This document shows positions 40,130 to 55,177 of a stretch of 64,000 nt of DNA, one piece after another. Origin of the DNA: Lates calcarifer. Taxonomy: Eukaryota; Chordata; Actinopteri; Centropomidae. The position numbers were made by a program, and so were the translations under genes. The notes under the pieces were generated by a model. The model was not told the DNA's origin and did no database searches. It saw only the letters and a list, made by a program, of their open reading frames with translations. Numbering within the stretch: position 1 is the first letter of the stretch; each line of letters begins with the position of its first letter. The stretch spans positions 11,502,644 to 11,566,643 of the forward strand of contig NC_066854.1 of the NCBI RefSeq assembly GCF_001640805.2, given 5' to 3'.

Positions 40130-40250
40130 TGGACGTGCAGCTCTGCTATCGGTGAACTGGGCTGTTTTCTTTCAGGGGAACTTGAACCTGTCATTAGCAA
40201 GAGTGTCTGAGAAGCAGCAGCATCAGTCGAGGAAGACTTCTCCACAACAG
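40130..40250 (+). other. dhrs9: Candidate dhrs9 5'UTR exon
   Basis: A GC-richer stretch ending CTCCACAACAG/GTAAGAGAG, a near-perfect donor at 40,251. A matching acceptor CTTACCAG/GTCAAAACT lies at about 41,151, 14 bp before the dhrs9 start codon. This is the simplest model for a non-coding first exon. The 5' end is not defined. Confidence 0.5.
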
Positions 40251-40966
40251 GTAAGAGAGAGGGGTCAGGGCTTTCTGCATTAACAGGCTATTCATGATTA
40301 TCTGATGTATTTGACTTGAGATCATCCAGAATAAATAGAAGTGCGTGACAAAGAAGAACAGTGAATGGCGAATTTAAAAAAAAAAAAAAAAAATCTTGTA
40401 GACATTTTGTATCAGAAGACTGCCGTTATCTTAATATGAAATAACGTACAGTGCATACAGGTCATACAGATTATAGTCCAGAAAAACAAAGTCCTTACAA
40501 TCGTTTAATCGATTAAACGTGTCACCTCGAATAACGCCCGTGTGTTCTCAGCGCCAGGTTGTGAAACAAAGTCCGAGGCCACAAGATGAATCGAATTTGC
40601 TTTAATTAAAGACAAAAAAAGTAACTTATTTAACTTTACACAGAGGTTAGTTTCAGTTTTTATCAAAGGCGCGAGCCAACCACCAGCTTTAATGTGTAGA
40701 AGAGTTCAGGAAGTGAGATAGAAACTTATCTGAGCTCTTATTATAAAAGGCTACATGGCAGCGGAGAAGTAAAATATTTTTTTTCAGTTGTATCATTGTA
40801 TTATTATGCATGATATTACTGGATTATTAATAGTGGTGCATTCATGTGTAAGTGAGATTTGACTATTATTGGTTGAAGTGCAGCTAATTTTAAGCATTTT
40901 ATGTAATGTTGATTGTTCAGTCTATAACACTGACAATAATATAGACAATAATAAATGCTTATTATA

Positions 40967-40988
40967 GGTAGGTAGGTAGGTAGGTAGT
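40967..40988. repeat. (GGTA)n microsatellite
   Basis: Five to six tandem GGTA units in the candidate first intron of dhrs9. Confidence 0.9.
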
Positions 40989-41165
40989 AAAATGATCAAA
41001 AAGGAATGATATGTAGTGGAGCAGAAATGTTAAGTTGCATAAAATGGAAATAATCAAAGTACAAATTCCTCAAAACTGAACTGAAGTGCACTGCAGTGTC
41101 CTTGTATCACTATCTTGCACAATAATGTATTGCCACATACTGGCTTACCAGGTCAAAACTCAGCC

Positions 41166-42683
<1,518 letters not shown>

Positions 42684-42688
<5 letters not shown>

Positions 42689-42823
42689 ATTATGCTTCTT
42701 CGTAACCCTTTGTCCACATTTTATACTCTCCAAACAATACAGATTCACACGTTTATAACTAAAGGTTTTTTCATATGCACGTTTGGTGGCCAACATTTGG
42801 CTAGAAAGCAAGTAACCATTAAA
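42684..42823 (+). terminator. dhrs9: dhrs9 poly(A) signals
   Basis: AATAAA at 42,684-42,689 has the stop codon TAA embedded in it. A variant ATTAAA is at 42,818-42,823. The second would give a more usual 3'UTR of about 150 bases. Confidence 0.45.
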
Positions 42824-42839
42824 CAATAGAACCTAAAGA

Positions 42840-44330
42840 AGTGCTTGGCCTGTCTGTTTGTGACCCTTCTCTCAATATTTTCGGTGAACTTGTTTTTCTC
42901 ACAGGTTCATAAATAATTGGCATTTTCAAGGCCACCTTATCTACAGGCAGATAGAGGTTCAGACTAATGCTGGCCTTGATGATAGGTGTGTGTGAAAGGT
43001 TAAAGAAGAGTAATGAGGAAACAGCCAGAATCAGACTTGATTACAAAGTACATACGTAGCACAAGTCAAGTTATGTCTTTGTAACACTGTGCAGGTTGTG
43101 ATCTTCTACAAGACTTAGAACCAACCCACACCTGCAAAGCTCTGAACTGGAACTGACCCAATATTTTTCTAATAAGTCAAACTGAGACATTAAACACAAA
43201 GGCCAACAGTCGCTCTCTTTTAAACTCATCCAGTTCATATTTCAGGATGCAAGGCTTGCATGGTGGTTAGTCTGAAATTATCAGAAGTGTTGCATGATCT
43301 ATCCTACCTATTCAGACATGCAGAACTCCCTGACTCCCTGCTGGTACCAGTCAGCTGCATTGTCAGTGCTTGACTGAGGATGACTTCAAGGCTGTAAGGC
43401 TTGTGTCAGAGGAATTTACAGGAAATCATAGAGGCAGAGTGATATTCCATAGTAGTTTTTAGAGTCCTAATTAAATGCATTAACTTTTCTTCAAAAGGTA
43501 TTAAAAAGTCATTAATATTCCATCTTGTCTGCTGTATGTAGTTATATTAGTGATGAGATGTTTTTGTATTAGTTCAGGCTGTCAGGAGACATTACACACT
43601 TATAAAACTAGAGGTGGGACCGTTATGACTGAACTTGTTCAGAGCTGCTTTTCTGTGGAGTTTCAGTCAGCACTATCAGACCTGTAGAACTGTAATTACT
43701 GCCAGCTACAGCAGCAAGGAAGCTCATAAACTCACGAACAAGAGTTGATTTTGGCAAACTTGCAAGAACTTAAACAAATTAATCATTTTTAATTGGCCTG
43801 TTTGTCAATTTCTGCCACTTATCCAGGTCCAAGTCACAATAATAATACTATTCTAGGCCACGTTGCCCCTTCTAGTCTTTGGTATGATTGTTAATCTGCT
43901 AAATTACATTCTCTGTAGATGAAAAGTTTAACAGTTTAAGTGTCTTGGCACTGTGTGACCCTCTACTTGAGTTTTAAAAATGTGTTGGATTAGAAGTGTA
44001 GTAAGTCAACTGTAAAAGTCTGCTTTTCTCAATCACTATAAACACTGCTGTGATGGTCCAAATCACAGCAATGGTTGGTTTAGTATAAATATGACTGGCT
44101 GGAAACAAACACACATTCCAATTGTTTGTCCACTGTTTTATTTCAGTACGTGACAAGCTGCAACACAGTTCAGATAGCTTTTAACATGGCTCAATAATGC
44201 CATCTTGTGGTCAGAATAGATGAGGACAGCCATTTCATGAAATTCCCCATTAGGAACAGGATTCTCAACTACAACATATTAAAGCCTATAGGAAATATAC
44301 AGTTGACAAGTTGTTTTTGTGTAAAGACAG
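42840..44330. other. dhrs9-atp5f1b intergenic region
   Basis: AT-rich unique-looking DNA, with no supported gene or clear repeat. The two flanking genes converge here. Confidence 0.5.
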
Positions 44331-44333
44331 TGT

Positions 44334-44339
44334 TTTATT
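44334..44339 (-). terminator. atp5f1b: atp5f1b poly(A) signal
   Basis: TTTATT on plus is AATAAA on minus, about 160 bases after the stop codon and in a suitable position. Confidence 0.65.
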
Positions 44340-44495
44340 CCATCTTTCATTGGAAACATTAAATAGAACTTTCTTTCAGGATGACAAGACAGGTACATTT
44401 GCATTTTGACATGTTTTACAAACCAAGTGCTCCTAACCGCAGGACCCCTCTATCCTTTGTTTTTCTCTTCTCCCCACACCAGATTGTTTAGATGT

Positions 44496-48016
<3,521 letters not shown>

Positions 48017-48035
48017 GGTCAAAATGGCTGAAGGT

Positions 48036-48135
48036 GGAAAGAGACAGAGGAACTTGCGGCTTTATAATGAATGACCGCTCAGGCGAACTGCGCCTGCGTG
48101 CAACGTCAAAAGGGCACACTGAGCATGCGCAGATA
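48036..48135 (-). promoter_or_regulatory. atp5f1b: atp5f1b core promoter
   Basis: Upstream of the ATG on the minus strand are a pyrimidine tract CCTCTGTCTCTTTCC (5'TOP-like) and a TATA-like TTATAAAG (plus 48,060-48,068). Two GC palindrome-like motifs, TGCGCCTGCGTGC (48,089-48,101) and GAGCATGCGCAG (48,121-48,132), are close to the NRF-1 consensus. NRF-1 control is established for respiratory-chain genes; use of these particular sites is inference. Confidence 0.55.
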
Positions 48136-48169
48136 TTAAGCGCATCCAGCTGACATTCTGTCCTCCACA

Positions 48170-50095
48170 GAAGTGGCCTATTTGTCTATGAGACTTTTGA
48201 ATGACAGTCCAAACCAAAGGTTAGTCATGACTGAAGCTGCCATTACAATCAGTCGTTCAGTTAATACAGACCCACATAGGTACACATGGTCTGGGCATCG
48301 TAGTGGTGTCACAGTCCAGTTTGTACACAGTGTTCCATGTTAAGGGGAGTAAAGTTTTCTGCTGCAACCCTGACTTGATTTGTTGTTCAAGTCTGGAGTC
48401 CTGACTTTGTTTTGGTCACTAATATCAACCTCGTTCCCTATTAAAACTGCAAAAAATTCTATGGTTGTTAGTTGCACACTGCCTGTGTTTACAAAACTTG
48501 AATTTAATTGTCAGACATCATTATATTATTTTACCTCAACATAAGATGACAGTTGATTTCACCCTGTCAGTGGTAAAGACTTAAAGCAATGTATCTGCTT
48601 TGTACATCATGTACATCATACATCCTTATATACATCATGTATGATGTACATGGAGAGTTAGTGTGCTTGGTCTCTACAGAGTGGCTGAGTAGACATACAA
48701 TCATGCATACTGATGACAGGATAATATACTGATACAGTATCTTCTAGGCTAGTCATTTTTAACCTTTTTGGTTTGTGAACCTTTAAAGCACAGCAATGTC
48801 AACTCATTACTTCTTGTCACATATGTCTGAGTTGTGAGCAGTTCACCAAAAAACCTGATCCAGATGTAAAAGGAGCCTGAAGAAGCTCAGCTATTCAGAT
48901 ATTCTCAATATGTGTCAGAAAATAGACATTCCTGTTGCCAAAAGTTTTTCCCCCTCATTTCCTATCTTATTAATCACTTTGTGACACTTTGGGGGTCTTG
49001 GGAACAACTGGTCTAGACAATCCTAAACAGTGCCCCAGTTCCAAACTACTCATTAATTCTAAGTAGGTTCTGAGTATGTAGTGTGTTCATCACAGGAGAC
49101 AAAATAAACAATACTCAAAACAGTCTGTCAATTTACAGTATTGTTCCAAAATAAAATGCGCAAGGGAAATGGTGGAGCTGCTCACAGCTGCAAAACAAAC
49201 TGTGAATGGTGGTGAGACAGCTTCACAGACAGCTCAAGAAAACATAATAGAAGCTTTCATGGCAGACATTTTGACATGTCAAAGCATGAAAAGTACAACT
49301 GTAATTAATAGCATCAATGATGTACAGAGACAGGGTTAATGTCAGTAGTGGCTCCTGTGCTTTTTTTTTTTTTTACTAATACATATAAAACAAAATGTCT
49401 TGTGTGAAAAATATCTTTCTTTTCCTGCTACTACAAACAGTAAATTAAATTGACTCAATGTGTTGTTCACAAAACAGTATACTATAAAAATGACTGTTTA
49501 CAGTATTAGTATATATACAGCAGGAACATGGCACAGGTTTGCATTGCAAGCCTAGAGAAGTGACTCCACCACATGTACAGCAGAGGGCGCTGCTGTACCA
49601 AAAGAGACAGGAGTGTAGGAAGGCTTTGTGCAAGTGTTAGCCTGTTCATTTTGAAAGGGTTAAATCACCCATATGCCAAAGCCTCAGTTTAAAGCATAAT
49701 ATAAAATATATTTAACATATTCTTTGCAGTTTTACTTTCCCAAATTCCCATGCTAAATTTCATGTCTATTTTATGACTGTTCAACCATCCACAGTGTCAA
49801 CAATTACATTGGAGTGTCAGAATGAGCATGTCCATTCATTAATCCACTTAAATGTCAAAGGCAGGAGGAATATCTAAGTACTGTAGCTATGTTTAGTTAG
49901 GATTAAGATATTCACTGCTCCTTATCTACTGTAGACACTCCACATACAGCAGAAGTGTGTACCATACAGATCAAAAGTGTGTTCAGTCAGAATGAGTTCA
50001 TTAAGTTCAGTATTTGCAGCATGTCACGCACAGCATCGGTATTCCTTTTTATTTCATTTGAATGAGTTTTTAAGATACTCATAGCATGTTGGATA
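48170..50095. other. Intergenic DNA upstream of atp5f1b
   Basis: No gene supported. Contains an inverted repeat CATGTACATCATACAT (48,608-48,623) / ATGTATGATGTACATG (48,637-48,652) and a T-run at about 49,361-49,374. Confidence 0.5.
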
Positions 50096-50196
50096 TCACT
50101 GTAACTGATTGAACAAGGCTTGGAATCGCTCCTCCTGCCCACAGATGGCTACCTGACTCTGCAGGCACAGATACATCTCGACTAGTCTGTATTTGT
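50096..50196 (-). pseudogene. Orphan terminal exon-like segment B
   Basis: A good acceptor (GTGCTGTGTTTTCACAG) is followed by 32 open codons, KYRLVEMYLCLQSQVAICGQ ... and a stop TGA at 50,096-50,098. The reading is strongly protein-like (regular hydrophobic pattern, Gln/Glu-rich helix). Family not recognised. It is in phase with exon-like segment A after that segment's stop, suggesting both belong to one gene. Confidence 0.45.
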
Positions 50197-50755
50197 CTGT
50201 GAAAACACAGCACATACTTGAATAAAGCATCCTGTGCGTGCCCCTAAGTAACGCCTGATGAGTGATGGCTGAGATTAGTTTGTGTTGCTAGGCTACTGTG
50301 GTTTGTGTTAGTGGATTATTACAGGTACATATGTACTGCATCCAAGAGTCAGCACAGATCATCAACACTCTGAATGTCACACTGAATGGCAAAAATCTAT
50401 TTTAACATTTCTTGTGAAAAACTGATGTAATGTTGGCAATGTTTCCTCAGAAGTTTCCATGTAATACTCCTTAGTGTTTAGACAGATTGTGATTGTGTTG
50501 GGTTGCTGTTACTGTAGCTACAATGATTAGGCTGAATGAGTTCAGAACAGTATGAGAGGCCAAGTGATACAAGAATCAACATGTTCTTTGAAATGATCCA
50601 GTGAAACAGAGGCCAGTGTGTTTACCATTTTAAACTGTCCCATCAAGTTTGAGGACTCACATTATGGATAATCTGGAGAACCTGTTCCATATCTGGACCC
50701 ATAAAAATGCCTCTTTTCCCCCAAATGTTTCCTATGTCGGAAACAAATCCCTCAC

Positions 50756-50876
50756 CTGTGTAATGTCTATGTCAGGTTTTGCAAAGCCCTCCTTCATCAT
50801 ATTTGGGACATTCTGACAGTAGGCGACCTTTGACCTCCCACAGACATGTTCCAAGATTTTTGATCAAAGACTTCAT
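50756..50876 (-). pseudogene. Orphan exon-like segment A with in-frame TGA
   Basis: 121 bp with a clean acceptor (CTCTCTTCACAG) and donor (ACACAG/GTGAGG). The frame that fits segment B reads KSLIKNLGTCLWEVKGRLLS ..., has one TGA near its 3' end, then HRHYT and joins DKYRLVEM of segment B. A single stop in an otherwise open pair of exons suggests a recently disabled gene, a sequence error, or an exon whose real donor I have missed. Selenocysteine is formally possible but unsupported. Confidence 0.4.
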
Positions 50877-50984
50877 CTGTGAAGAGAGTGTGTTCAGAGT
50901 GGTAGCAGTGGTATTTGTCTTTTTAGCCCTGCTAGCGACATGACTTAAAGCAATGTAGAAATGTCAGTCTGTCACTCCAGTACT

Positions 50985-51660
50985 TTGGTCCAGACTGAAA
51001 TATCTCAAGAATTACCTCATGGCATGGAGGAAACCATGTCCTGAAGACATTTATGGTCCCCAGGGGATGATGATTGTGTCTGTCTCCTTGTTATGCTGCT
51101 TTGCATTATACAACAGAAAACTAAGGCCTAACCTGTCTCAGTACGCCACCTAACTGCTGGTGCAGGCCATGGTTATCTCTCGTCAGATGCAATGCCCAGA
51201 ATGTGGCATTGCACCTGATCCTTGATCAGCCGTAAACCTCCCTGCTCTGTGACCTCCACTGGTTACCCATGATCACCCGAACCAAATTCAGGTCACTAAT
51301 GTTCCCAGATGGTAGAACAAGCTCCTAAATGCTATCAGAGCAGGTGTGTTCCTTAAAGAATCTCTTGAAGGCTCATCTCCTGTGAGAGCACCCCCTGAAA
51401 TGCCAAACGAGCATTTACTATGTCTTAATTATTAGTTCTTAATACTTCCTTAAAGGTCTCCTACTGCAGTGAAGCTTTACAGTGATGTTCCCCCCAAGAC
51501 AGACTTTTAGATAACAATGGCGATCCTTGAATGTTTCATCTAGTGCCTTCAGCAGTAGTTTAATTTATTACCAAATACCTGCAAAACTAATGTCATTAAC
51601 CCATTAACCTCAGGTGTACTGAGGTATGCTAATATGCTAAGCTAAGATGATGGCTGTGTC
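50985..51660. mobile_element. Fish interspersed repeat split by a LINE fragment
   Basis: About 50,985-51,070 (TTTGGTCCAGACTGAAATAT, CATTTATGGTCCCCAGGGGA) and about 51,525-51,655 (ACCAAATACCTGCAAAACTA, ATGCTAATATGCTAAGCTAA) match, from memory, the two ends of one common fish repeat. Between them lies an unrelated LINE piece. The exact junctions are blurred. Confidence 0.5.
51095..51420 (+). mobile_element. L2/Rex-type LINE 3' fragment
   Basis: The plus strand reads LHWLPMITRTKFRSL, the conserved LHWLPxxxRIxFKxL block after the reverse transcriptase, followed by damaged C-terminal sequence with SLKNLLKAHLL-like ends. Stops and frameshifts make it inactive. Confidence 0.65.
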
Positions 51661-54600
51661 CAAAATCACTTCTTTGTTCACTCATTCATTACTCCCCATA
51701 TATCAAACAATCCGTAGTCAGCAGTAAACTGAGATCTCACACATTTGTGAATCAAAACCACAAGGTGCAGAATAGCCCAACTGCTAATTTCTATATCTAT
51801 AAAATACAGAAAATGGAATTGTTGTAAAGTTGTTAGCAGAAAGTACTATACACTACTTTTTCTGTTCCAGTGTGGAAATTAACTCACATCTGCTGCTACT
51901 TAGCAAGTCTTTAACACACTAAAGGCATACTAAACCCCAGCTGTTAATAATATTGTTTGCATGCTGATGCTACAATTTGCATGGAAGACAATGTAAAAAA
52001 AGTGCATGAAATTTCAGTCACATGTTTGAAAGTCATTTATGTATTTTATCTTTGACAACTTGTGCAATTCTATGTGAACATTTCACTGTTAACCTGCTCT
52101 GTGGTGTAACTGTCAGGTCAGGTGTTTGTCGTGTTGCATTCAGTGCTGTATCTCTATGTTTAAAGAACATGTATTATCTTGTAAAAACTGTGGTTACGCT
52201 AAATGTCACAGGAAAGATACCTGAAGGGATTGGGGAGTATCAAAGAGCTAAGTGGTGGCTTCTGCAGTGTCATTAAAGAAAGACTCACTCTTGTTTTGTT
52301 TTCCCTCCTCTCTTCATGCAACACACCTTTTATAAGGAACTATTTTCTCATAAAAATTCAAATGTTGTGGCATTAAATAAAAAATGCCATGCCCTGCTCT
52401 TTATTGATGCCCTTTATTGGTGTCTGCATCTGCTCAGAACATCACTGTACTGTTTTAGGCTGTGCTGTTTTACGTGTTTATTCCCACATATTCAGTGAAC
52501 GAATGTCACCTAATTGCTGGGTAGTTTAGAGACACTGTGGGGTCTGCTTTTAGAAAACCTTTCAGCAAAGTTAATGCATCCTTTAAATGCAGTATTATGA
52601 ACATGTAGACTCATTATTTCAGAGCTCCTGCTGTGAGATAAATCAGAGAGTGAGAACCAAAGGCTTTTTTTAAAAATGGTCATTGCAGGCGTGTGGATTT
52701 GCAGCTGCCTTTTTTAGGTTTTCAGAAGCTAAGAACTCTTTCTTTTACCATTCCTGGAAATTCTGTGGTTTTCCATTTGTATGATGGAGATCATACTGAT
52801 ATGCAGTGCTATGCTGTGTCCTAGTTTTGCCATATTTTGTGTATTATGCAACAAAACAAGTGTCTAAGCTACACGTGTAAAATAGAAGCTATTTCTCACT
52901 GCAAAGTAGCTCCAGACAGACACAACATTAAAATAAATAATTCCTATAAGTCCCTGCTTTGCTTAATCAGTACTCCACACTAAGGAAAGAGAGCTGAACC
53001 AGATCTGAGGGGGTCCATCTTTCAGTGAGAGCATTCTTGAGTGACAGCTCACCCTTCCTTGCTTTCAATATACAGTAGGCAATAAAAACACACGCCGTCA
53101 TCCCTGTTGTGGACTTATGTGATTCCAACTCCAGCTTTTATGGTTGCAGACAGTCTCATGGGATTTTAGGACTCCTCTGATCCAGGACTACAGGAATTAT
53201 AATAAGATTAAGGAGTTATGAGACTTTTCTTTGGTGCTGAAAAGGACACGCACCAGGTTTCAATAAAAACTGGACTGATTCTGAAGAAGTGAACTGTTAT
53301 ATCCTTTCACATCCAGCTTTGAAGGAACTCTTGGGTGTGTAGGATATAAAAGAAATGCAGATCTCACCTATTTTAATGATATATGAGCAATATAAATGGA
53401 TAAATAGTCTGGCAGAATTCCATTCACCAAGGTGAAATCTTTCCTGTCAGATATTAATGAAATATGTATTTAACTTTACATGCTACAGTGGCACTACCTT
53501 CATACTAATTTACCTCTTTTTGGCTTCAGGAATCTGTGTTTACAGTAAATCATGCAGAGAAAGAGTAACACATAACCGCTGGTTGTTTTCACAGGTGAAT
53601 CATGGTATGCTGCTCTTGCCTTAAGGTACAAATCTCCTTGCCAGACCTTTCCATCTTTCTGATTACTCTGTGGGCAACGAGGCTTCAAACTTAACTAACT
53701 TAAAGAGCAAGTAAATAATAATTACTTTATAGCAGCTATAATAGAAATTTTTATAGCAACAATGGATTAAATGATTATGTGTAATGTAAACTTTGCTTAT
53801 AGTGATGCACCCCCAGAGAATTATGCAGCACTGTGCTTCCTCCTGGTTTGGTGGAGCTTTATGGCTTCTTTTAACTCAATGTGTTTGTTTCATAGACTGC
53901 AACTTTATTTGTTCAAACAGACCAAACAGAGCTAAAAGGAATTCAAATGAATGCTAATGTTGCTGTGTAAATGTGATGTGATGTGCAGATATATAGAATT
54001 CATATTACAATAATACAGGGTGTCAGCATTGTGTTCACAGCTTATTACTGCTGCCCCAAAAACATTGGTTATTGCAGGTGTAAGTAAAAGTGGAGTTTAC
54101 TTAGCCTTTGATTGAAGGTTCTTAACTGAGAGAAGTGACTCAAAAGTGTCTCATGATAAGAGCTGGTCCAATTCTCTAAATGCTGAGGAAAGATGCCTCA
54201 GTGTGTTCTCTTGTCATCTTTAGCATAGGATACACTGGACCATTCATAATGAAAGGAGAGGAAATAATGCCATCCCAGCATTCTGTGCAAAGCAAAAAAT
54301 AAAGCGTCCCACGTTAATAACATCCACCATCGCATTATTACTATATGTAGCTTAGTGTAAGTGCAGTTGAATTCTTTTGGCACTGTTGCTGTCTTTTCCT
54401 AAATTCCTTCCATTTAAGGAAAAACTACCTCAACCACACAACAATATCTATCTAAAGTTTGTTGGCAGAAATTGATAAAGCCCTGCTTTGATCTCAATCA
54501 GCTGTCTTAGTGAAAAAAGCTAAGTGCTATTATTCCCCACAGACACTGCTTCTTGTTCCTGTTGTAAACAGCATGGCTAACAAAGTAAAAATGACACTAT

Positions 54601-55170
54601 CAAAAAACAAGGAGGGGTGTGGGGGTGGGGTGGGGGGAGTGCACTCATTGCCCTGTCATGTTGAGGGATTTCTCACACACTCTGCCCAAAATGGGAGTGA
54701 GTTTAAAAAAGGGCTGGCCCTCCTTTCATTTACTGCAAGCTTAGAATGGCTCCAATTTGAGTATCCTGAGAGTCGGGATACAGTCCAAACTTCTGCCTAC
54801 ACACCACTGCTGCTGCTGCCACTACATGCTATCTGCTTGACCTGCAGACTCTCAGCTAATATCCAACCACTGGAAGACGACACGTGATTGATGCTCAGGA
54901 CATGGAAACAAACTAACTGAACTGACTGAATGAAGACTCTCTCCTTCCTCTTTGCACTTTCTGTCTGACTTCTTCCAGGAGAGCTTTACAGAGCTGATCA
55001 CATTGGAGACCTAAGTCAGCAACATTGTGAGTTATGCATGCCTGACGCCTGACTCTCAAACATGCACGCTTGTTAAAGCTTGTTCACTGAGTGTATGCAG
55101 CTTTTACAGAGGGTATTTAAATGTGAGGACATGTCTGGGTCTTTTGTTCATCCATCTCTTTATCTCTTAG
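51661..55170. other. Intergenic DNA upstream of the collagen gene
   Basis: No gene supported; open frames are short. A G-quadruplex motif at 54,614-54,637 is listed separately. A 5' non-coding exon of the collagen gene may lie here but cannot be fixed. Confidence 0.45.
54614..54637 (+). other. G-quadruplex motif upstream of the collagen gene
   Basis: GGGGTGTGGGGGTGGGGTGG continuing in G: four G-runs of 4-6 with loops of 1-3 bases, a textbook G4 pattern, about 540 bp upstream of the collagen start codon. Confidence 0.7.
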
Positions 55171-55177
55171 AGGAGTC

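Noticed and set aside
50756..50876. Selenocysteine at the in-frame TGA
   Set aside because: No SECIS-like structure was seen downstream and the protein family is unknown, so a simple nonsense change or annotation error is more likely.
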